64,000 nucleotides of DNA, from NCBI RefSeq assembly GCF_036181745.1, contig NZ_CP108080.1, positions 1,426,001 to 1,490,000 on the forward strand, given 5' to 3'. Under the pieces are notes generated by a model. That model saw nothing but the letters and a program-made list of their open reading frames with translations. It did no database searches and was not told the origin of the DNA. Numbering within the stretch: position 1 is the first letter of the stretch; each line of letters begins with the position of its first letter. The position numbers and the translations under genes were made by a program. Positions 59,261 through 64,000 of this stretch are shown here, piece after piece. Origin of the DNA: Streptomyces sp. NBC_00259 (GTDB taxonomy: Bacteria; Actinomycetota; Actinomycetes; Streptomycetales; Streptomycetaceae).

Positions 59261-60835
59261 TCACGCCTTGGTGCCGGCCGGCTCCTCGGGCGCCGCGGCC
59301 TGCTCCAGCCGGAAGGCCTCGTTGCCGAGTCCGATACGGGCGTGCACCTCGGGTCGTACGGACCGCAGGACCGTGCCGTACAGCAGGCCGCCGACCAGGG
59401 CGGCGCCGACGATGCCGGGCAGGATCCAGCTCAGCGAGGAACCGGGGCCAGCGCCGATCAGGACGTCGAAGTCCTTGACCGTGTACACGGCGATCGCGAC
59501 GAGCGCGAGACCGGCGAGGCCGGAGCAGACCAGGCGCCAGGCCTGCGGTCCGGCCGCGCCGCGGCGCACGAAGAAGGCGATCACGGCGAAGGAGGCCGCC
59601 GCCATCAGCAGGATCACACCGAGCGCCCCGATGTTGCCCATCCAGGTGAACAGGCGCAGCACCGGCGTGGTCGGGTCGCCGGCCGGCATCCCGTCGGTGA
59701 CGGCGAAGGCCCCGATCACCAGGACGGAGACCACGGACTGGAGCACGGAACCGGTGGCGGGGGCGCCGCTCGCCTTGTTCGTCCGGCCGAAGCCGGCCGG
59801 CAGCAGTCCTTCGCGGCCCATGGCGAACGCGTAGCGCGCGACGACGTTGTGGAAGCTGAGCAGTGCCGCGAACATGCCGGTGACGAAGAGGACGTGCAGG
59901 ACGTCGGTGAAGGTGCCGCCGAGTCGGCTGCCGGTGAGGGTGAACAGCAGCCCGGGGCCCTCCTTGGCCGCCTGTCCGGTGATGGAGCCGGGACCGGTGG
60001 CCACGGTCAGCGCCCAGGCGCTGAGCGCGAGGAACAGCGCCGCGTACCCGACGGCGAGGAACATCACGCGTGAGACGACGACCTGGGGGCGGCTGGTCTC
60101 CTCCGCGTACACCGGGGACTGCTCGAAGCCGACGAACGCGGCGATGCAGAAGCACAGCGCGGTGCCGAGGCCCGCGCCCGTGAGGGTGTCCGGGTTGAAG
60201 GCGCTGAGCGAGAGGCCCTCCGGTCCCGGTTCGGCGATGGCCGCGATGTCGAAGATGACGACGAGCGCGCACTCGACGACGAGGAGCACGCCGAGCACCC
60301 TGGCGTTGAGGTCGATCTTCAGCCAGCCGAGCACGGCGACGATCGCGGCGGCCGCGAGCGCCGGGACCCACCAGGCGACGGTCAGACCGAGATGGGTGGC
60401 GAGCAGCCCGGCGACCTCGAAGCCGAGGATGCCGTAGATGCCGACCTGCATCGCGCTGTACGCGACGAGGGCGACGAGCGAGGCGCCGGCGCCCGCGGTG
60501 GGGCCGAGGCCCCGGGCTATGTACGCGTAGAAGGCACCGGCGTTGTGGACATGGCGGCTCATCTCGGCGTAGCCGACGCTGAACAGCATCAGCACGACGC
60601 CGAGGATCACGTACAGCAAGGGCTGGCCGACGATGCCCATCACACCGAAGACGGTGGGCATGACTCCGGCGACGACCATCAGCGGTGCGCTGGCGGCGAG
60701 CACCGAGAGCAGCAGACCCGGGGTGCCGAGCCGGTCGGCGCGCAGCGCGCGTTCCTGCCCTTTGTAGGTGTTGATGTCGCTCGTGCTGGTGGCGCTCGTT
60801 CTGGTGTTGCTCGTGCTCGAACTGGCCGGCGGCAT
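59261..60835 (-). CDS. APC-superfamily amino acid permease
   Basis: A 524-residue permease with about 12 membrane helices. After a Ser/Thr-rich N-terminus (about 1-22), LRADRLGTPGLLLSVLAASAPL (about 31-52) starts helix 1. HNAGAFYAYIARGLGPTAG (about 97-115) and ALCFCIAAFVGFEQSPVYAEE (about 225-245) are APC signatures. It is likely an amino acid or amine importer. The substrate is unknown. The ATG at 60835 follows GAAGGGACC. It lies 30 bases after the TPR-like gene, possibly in one transcript. Confidence 0.88.
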   Translation of the reverse strand: MPPASSSTSNTRTSATSTSDINTYKGQERALRADRLGTPGLLLSVLAASAPLMVVAGVMPTVFGVMGIVGQPLLYVILGVVLMLFSVGYAEMSRHVHNAGAFYAYIARGLGPTAGAGASLVALVAYSAMQVGIYGILGFEVAGLLATHLGLTVAWWVPALAAAAIVAVLGWLKIDLNARVLGVLLVVECALVVIFDIAAIAEPGPEGLSLSAFNPDTLTGAGLGTALCFCIAAFVGFEQSPVYAEETSRPQVVVSRVMFLAVGYAALFLALSAWALTVATGPGSITGQAAKEGPGLLFTLTGSRLGGTFTDVLHVLFVTGMFAALLSFHNVVARYAFAMGREGLLPAGFGRTNKASGAPATGSVLQSVVSVLVIGAFAVTDGMPAGDPTTPVLRLFTWMGNIGALGVILLMAAASFAVIAFFVRRGAAGPQAWRLVCSGLAGLALVAIAVYTVKDFDVLIGAGPGSSLSWILPGIVGAALVGGLLYGTVLRSVRPEVHARIGLGNEAFRLEQAAAPEEPAGTKA

Positions 60836-60864
60836 GGCGGGGCGGTCCCTTCGGGGATGGTCGT

Positions 60865-61830
60865 TCAGGTGGTGCCGAGCGCTGCGGCGCGCGCGGCCTG
60901 GAAGGCGTGGTGCGGGTCCTGGTCCGGATAGGACCAGGGGGCAGGGGTGGCGTGGGCGCCGATGCGGTGGAACAGGGCGGCGGCCTCGGCGGAGCGGCCC
61001 TCGCAGTACTTGGCGTGGGCGAGGAAGTTGAGGTCGACGCGGTTGCGGGGGTGGTCCTCGCGCTCCCATTCCAGCCACCAGTCGAAGGCGGCCTTCATCA
61101 CCTGTCGGGCGCGGCGGCCGGACCAGTGACCGGAGGCGAGGGGATCGGCGGGTTCGCTGCCGGCGGCGGCCAGCACCCGGTAGCGCTCGGCGTGCGCGAC
61201 GACGGGGAGCACGGCCAAGGGGGAGTCGGCCGGGGCCTGTTCGGCGGCCCAGGAGGCGAAGTCGTACACCTCGTGCAGCGGGTCCTGTCCGGCGGCGGCG
61301 TGGCGTTCGGCGAGTCTGGCGACCATCAGATGGTGGGCGTGGTGGTGTTCGGGGTGCCGGACCCGTACCTCGTCGAAGAGGTGGACGACCTCTTCCTCGG
61401 TGCCGAGGGTGCGGGCGAGGAGGAGCTGCGCGAGCCACGGGGTCGGGTCGTGCGGAGCGAGTTCGGCGGCGGCCAGGCAGGCCGTACGGGCCGTCTCCGG
61501 ACGTTCCCGGCCGCCCAGCGCCGCGTGCACGCCGGCGCAGGCGAGGAGCATGGTGGCGTCGGGGCTGGCGGGCTCGGCGAGCAGCCAGTCGCTCGCCCAG
61601 GCGGCGCTCGACCGGGGTTCGCCGAGGACGACGAGACGGTGGCCCCGGCGGTCCCAGTCGTCGCCGGTCGCGACGAGCAAGGAGCGTGCGGCTGCCCAGC
61701 GGCCCTGGGCCAACTGGCCGCGGGCGGCTATGAGTTCGGTGTCGTCGAGCGCCGAATCGAAGGGGTGGCCGGAACGCCCGGCACGGCGGCGTCCGCGGCC
61801 GAGCGGGGGTGGAGGCGGAGGTGGGGGCAC
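60865..61830 (-). CDS. TPR-like protein of unknown function
   Basis: A roughly 321-residue protein beginning VPPPPPPPP followed by GRGRRR. The rest is helical, with tetratricopeptide-like pairs rich in Ala and Leu, including LAQGRWAAARSLLVATGDDW and FLAHAKYCEGRSAEAAALFHRIGAH. It resembles streptomycete tetratricopeptide proteins with no assigned role. The GTG at 61830 is favoured because the polyproline start follows GAAAGAAGC. In-frame starts up to 61950 exist. A TCACATC-type repeat pair overlaps the promoter side. Confidence 0.75.
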   Translation of the reverse strand: MPPPPPPPPLGRGRRRAGRSGHPFDSALDDTELIAARGQLAQGRWAAARSLLVATGDDWDRRGHRLVVLGEPRSSAAWASDWLLAEPASPDATMLLACAGVHAALGGRERPETARTACLAAAELAPHDPTPWLAQLLLARTLGTEEEVVHLFDEVRVRHPEHHHAHHLMVARLAERHAAAGQDPLHEVYDFASWAAEQAPADSPLAVLPVVAHAERYRVLAAAGSEPADPLASGHWSGRRARQVMKAAFDWWLEWEREDHPRNRVDLNFLAHAKYCEGRSAEAAALFHRIGAHATPAPWSYPDQDPHHAFQAARAAALGTT

Positions 61831-61842
61831 CCGCGTGCTTCT

Positions 61843-61868
61843 TTCACATCTCTCACATCTGGATGTGA
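61843..61868. promoter_or_regulatory. TCACATC operator-like repeats
   Basis: TCACATC at 61844-61850 and 61853-61859, then GATGTGA at 61862-61868. The last two form the 16-base inverted repeat TCACATC-TG-GATGTGA. The direct copies are nine bases apart. It lies just upstream of the TPR-like gene. Confidence 0.55.
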
Positions 61869-61994
61869 CCGAGTGGTCGCGCACAGCAAAGCGGTAGGCA
61901 TGGCTCCACGTCAAGAGCGGTTTGCGGTACGGGTCGGCACGCGCGAACACCCGGTGCCGAAACGATGGTTGGGCCTGTCTTCTATGCTGCCCGG

Positions 61995-62426
61995 ATGAGC
62001 GAGGACGAGCCCCTCAAGCCGTATCTGCTGGCCTTCCCCGGACCGGTGCGCGACCGGCTGGTCGCCGCCGTCCTCTCCGGGGAGAAGGTGTCCACCACCG
62101 GGCTGCTGGCCGAGTACGAGGCGGAGGACGAGGACCTGCCCGAGGCGGGCGAACGCTGGGGCCTGATCGACTCGGCGGGGCGCGAGGTCGCGGTGCTGGA
62201 GGTGACGGAGGTCCGCGTGCTGCCGCTGGCCGGGGTGGACCTCCGGCACGCTCTCGACGAGGGCGAGGGCCACCTGACGGTCGCCGCATGGCGCTCGGCC
62301 CACGAACGCTTCTGGCACAGCCAGGAGATGCGCGAGGCCCTGGGCGCCCCGGACTTCACGGTCGACGACACGACCATGCTGGTGGCGGAACGCTTCCGCG
62401 TGGTGCGCCGCCTGGACGTGGCCTAG
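61995..62426 (+). CDS. ASCH-domain protein
   Basis: A 143-residue ASCH-fold protein: VRDRLVAAVLSGEKVSTTGLL (about 14-34), EAGERWGLIDSAGREVAVLEVTEVRV (about 46-71), and a C-terminal helix WRSAHERFWHSQEMREALG. ASCH proteins bind RNA or modified nucleosides. Some are amidohydrolases of N4-acetylcytidine. The ATG at 61995 comes six bases after a TATGCT box, so a leaderless transcript is likely. An ATG at 61965 is an alternative. Confidence 0.85.
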   Translation: MSEDEPLKPYLLAFPGPVRDRLVAAVLSGEKVSTTGLLAEYEAEDEDLPEAGERWGLIDSAGREVAVLEVTEVRVLPLAGVDLRHALDEGEGHLTVAAWRSAHERFWHSQEMREALGAPDFTVDDTTMLVAERFRVVRRLDVA

Positions 62427-62546
62427 CCACGCTCCCGGCGGCGCACGGGCCGGCCCGGAGTGCGGTCCGCGCACCCCGGGTCCGGCCGCGGGTCAGGACC
62501 TGTCCCTCGCCGCACGCGGAGGTCACCGGCGTCAGGGCGACCGGCG

Positions 62547-64000
62547 TCAGGCGACCGCCTCGGCCGCCGCCCGGCCCGCGGCGCGGCCGGAGAAGATGCA
62601 GCCACCGAGGAAGGTGCCTTCGAGCGACCGGTAGCCGTGGACGCCTCCGCCGCCGAAGCCCGCCGCCTCGCCCGCCGCGTACATCCCCGGCAGCGGCTCG
62701 CCGCCCTCCGTGAGGACACGGGAGGACAGGTCCGTCTCCAGGCCGCCGAGGGACTTCCGGGTCAGGATGTTGAGCCGTACGGCGATGAGCGGCCCGGCCG
62801 CGGGGTCGAGGATGCGGTGCGGGGACGCGGTGCGGATGAGCTTGTCGCCGAGGTACTTGCGGGCCCCGCGCATCGCCGTGATCTGGAGGTCCTTGGTGAA
62901 CGGGTTGGCGATCTCCCGGTCTCGGGCGGTGATTTCGCGGCGCAGCGCGGCCTCGTCGATGAGGGGCTCCTTGGTGAGCGCGTTCATCCCGCGCACCAGT
63001 GCGCCGAGGTCCTTCTCGACGACGAAGTCCGCTCCGTTGTCCATGAACGCCTTGACCGGGCCCGGCACTTCGGCGCGTGCCCGGTCGATGACGCCGCGCA
63101 CGGACCTGCCCGTCAGGTCCGGGTTCTGCTCGGAGCCGGAGAGCGCGAACTCCTTGCCGATGATGCGCTGGTCGAGGACGAACCAGGTGTAGTCGTAGCC
63201 GGACCTGGTGATGTGCTCCAGCGTCCCGAGGGTGTCGAAGCCGGGGAAGAGCGGTACGGGCAGCCGCCGTCCGCGCGCGTCCAGCCAGAGCGAGGAGGGA
63301 CCGGGCAGGATGCGGATGCCGTGCCGGGCCCAGATCGGGTTCCAGTTCTCGATGCCCTCGGTGTAGTGCCACATGCGGTCGCGGTTGATGTGCCGGGCGC
63401 CGGCCGTCTCCGCGATGCCGAGCATCAGCCCGTCGACATGGGCCGGGACACCGGACAGCATCTTCTCGGGCGGGGTGCCGAGCCGCTCGGGCCACTGGGC
63501 GCGGACGAGGTCGTGGTTGCCGCCGATGCCGCCGGAGGTGACGACGACGGCCTGGGCGCGGAGTTCGAAGGACCCGGCTACCTCGCGGCTGCTCGCACTG
63601 CCGCGCTCGGCGTCGGACGGCTGAAGGATCTCGCCGGTCACGGTGTCGACGGCCCCGGCCGTACGGCTGAGGCCGGTCACCCGGTGCCGGAAGCGCAGGT
63701 CGACGAGTCCGCGTGCGACGCCCTCACGGACCCTGCGCTCGAAGGGCTCGACGAGGCCCGGGCCGGTCCCCCAGGTGATGTGGAAACGCGGCACGGAGTT
63801 CCCGTGCCCGTTGGCGTCGTAGCCGCCGCGCTCGGCCCAGCCGACGACCGGGAAGAACCTGACGCCCTGCGCGTGCAGCCAGGACCGCTTCTCACCGGCG
63901 GCGAAGTCGACGTACGCCTCGGCCCAGCGGCGTGGCCAGTGGTCGTCCTCGCGGTCGAAGCCGGCGGTGCCGAGCCAGTCCTGGAGGGCGAGGTCGTGGC
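62547..64000 (-). CDS. FAD-binding dehydrogenase (fumarate reductase/KstD-like), N-terminus cut by window edge
   Basis: The visible 484 codons run without a stop to the right edge, so the FAD dinucleotide motif at the N-terminus is missing. Visible family features are AQAVVVTSGGIGGNHDLV mid-protein, RDRMWHYTEGIENWNPIWARHG, and the C-terminal MYAAGEAAGFGGGGVHGYRSLEGTFLGGCIFSGRAAG, which contacts FAD. It belongs to the FAD-binding dehydrogenase group related to 3-ketosteroid dehydrogenases and flavocytochrome fumarate reductases. The substrate is unknown. Confidence 0.88.
   Translation of the reverse strand, partial: HDLALQDWLGTAGFDREDDHWPRRWAEAYVDFAAGEKRSWLHAQGVRFFPVVGWAERGGYDANGHGNSVPRFHITWGTGPGLVEPFERRVREGVARGLVDLRFRHRVTGLSRTAGAVDTVTGEILQPSDAERGSASSREVAGSFELRAQAVVVTSGGIGGNHDLVRAQWPERLGTPPEKMLSGVPAHVDGLMLGIAETAGARHINRDRMWHYTEGIENWNPIWARHGIRILPGPSSLWLDARGRRLPVPLFPGFDTLGTLEHITRSGYDYTWFVLDQRIIGKEFALSGSEQNPDLTGRSVRGVIDRARAEVPGPVKAFMDNGADFVVEKDLGALVRGMNALTKEPLIDEAALRREITARDREIANPFTKDLQITAMRGARKYLGDKLIRTASPHRILDPAAGPLIAVRLNILTRKSLGGLETDLSSRVLTEGGEPLPGMYAAGEAAGFGGGGVHGYRSLEGTFLGGCIFSGRAAGRAAAEAVA

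Overview
The window reads as a chromosomal segment of a Streptomyces. GC content is very high, long spurious open frames lie antisense to most real genes, GTG starts are common, and there are two chaplin genes, mycothiol genes (mshC and an S-(hydroxymethyl)mycothiol dehydrogenase) and an F420-type oxidoreductase. From memory, the backbone gene order (metH, gylR-glpF-glpK-glpD, a PAC2/ParJ gene, mshC, conserved actinobacterial genes, chpC-chpH, an M20 peptidase, gntR-gntK-gntP) matches the S. coelicolor SCO1657-SCO1680 neighbourhood. This was not checked against a database.

Layout. 1-2.6 kb: two tandem peptide-type ABC solute-binding lipoproteins, the first cut by the window edge. 3.0-7.4 kb: a HAD phosphatase and cobalamin-dependent methionine synthase. 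7.6-12.7 kb: the glycerol regulon (IclR-type gylR, then glpF-glpK-glpD), with a shared operator-like sequence at both promoters and two strong hairpins at the end. 12.9-25.2 kb: an accessory catabolic block. It holds a MarR regulator and an MFS transporter on the minus strand and, divergently, an 11-gene operon: aldehyde dehydrogenase, extradiol dioxygenase, aspartate-dehydrogenase-like protein, alpha/beta hydrolase, cupin, two SDRs, ThDP enzyme, FMN/2Fe-2S reductase, an 83-codon-frame small protein and a Rieske oxygenase. It looks like a complete oxygenolytic pathway for an unidentified, possibly nitrogen-containing, ring compound. 25.4-32.0 kb: a GntR regulator, a small MITE-like element, and a minus-strand sugar operon (L-fuconate dehydratase, SDR, ABC transporter) whose promoter carries the same operator as the GntR gene.

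32.3-43.6 kb returns to core genes: parJ, mshC, an SCO1664-type protein, DUF3090, a histidine phosphatase, corA, a ferritin-like protein and an LLM oxidoreductase. A secreted GH31 glycosidase is inserted between parJ and mshC. 43.7-47.8 kb: an aldo/keto reductase overlapping a RecD2-like protein that has lost its ATPase motifs, then an acidic protein. 47.8-51.0 kb: a DUF5703 gene, chpC, chpH, an M20 peptidase and tRNA-Leu(GAG). 51-57.7 kb: an RNA pseudouridine synthase, mycothiol-dependent formaldehyde dehydrogenase, an amino acid permease and the gluconate genes. 57.7-64 kb: a cytochrome b / molybdopterin oxidoreductase pair, an APC permease, a TPR-like protein, an ASCH protein and a truncated FAD dehydrogenase.

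The most unusual items are the unassigned catabolic operon with its operator array, the small protein between reductase and oxygenase, the SDR lacking YxxxK, the inactivated RecD2-like protein, the MITE with target duplication, and the short tandem repeats (14-22 bp) that sit at or just past gene stop codons.
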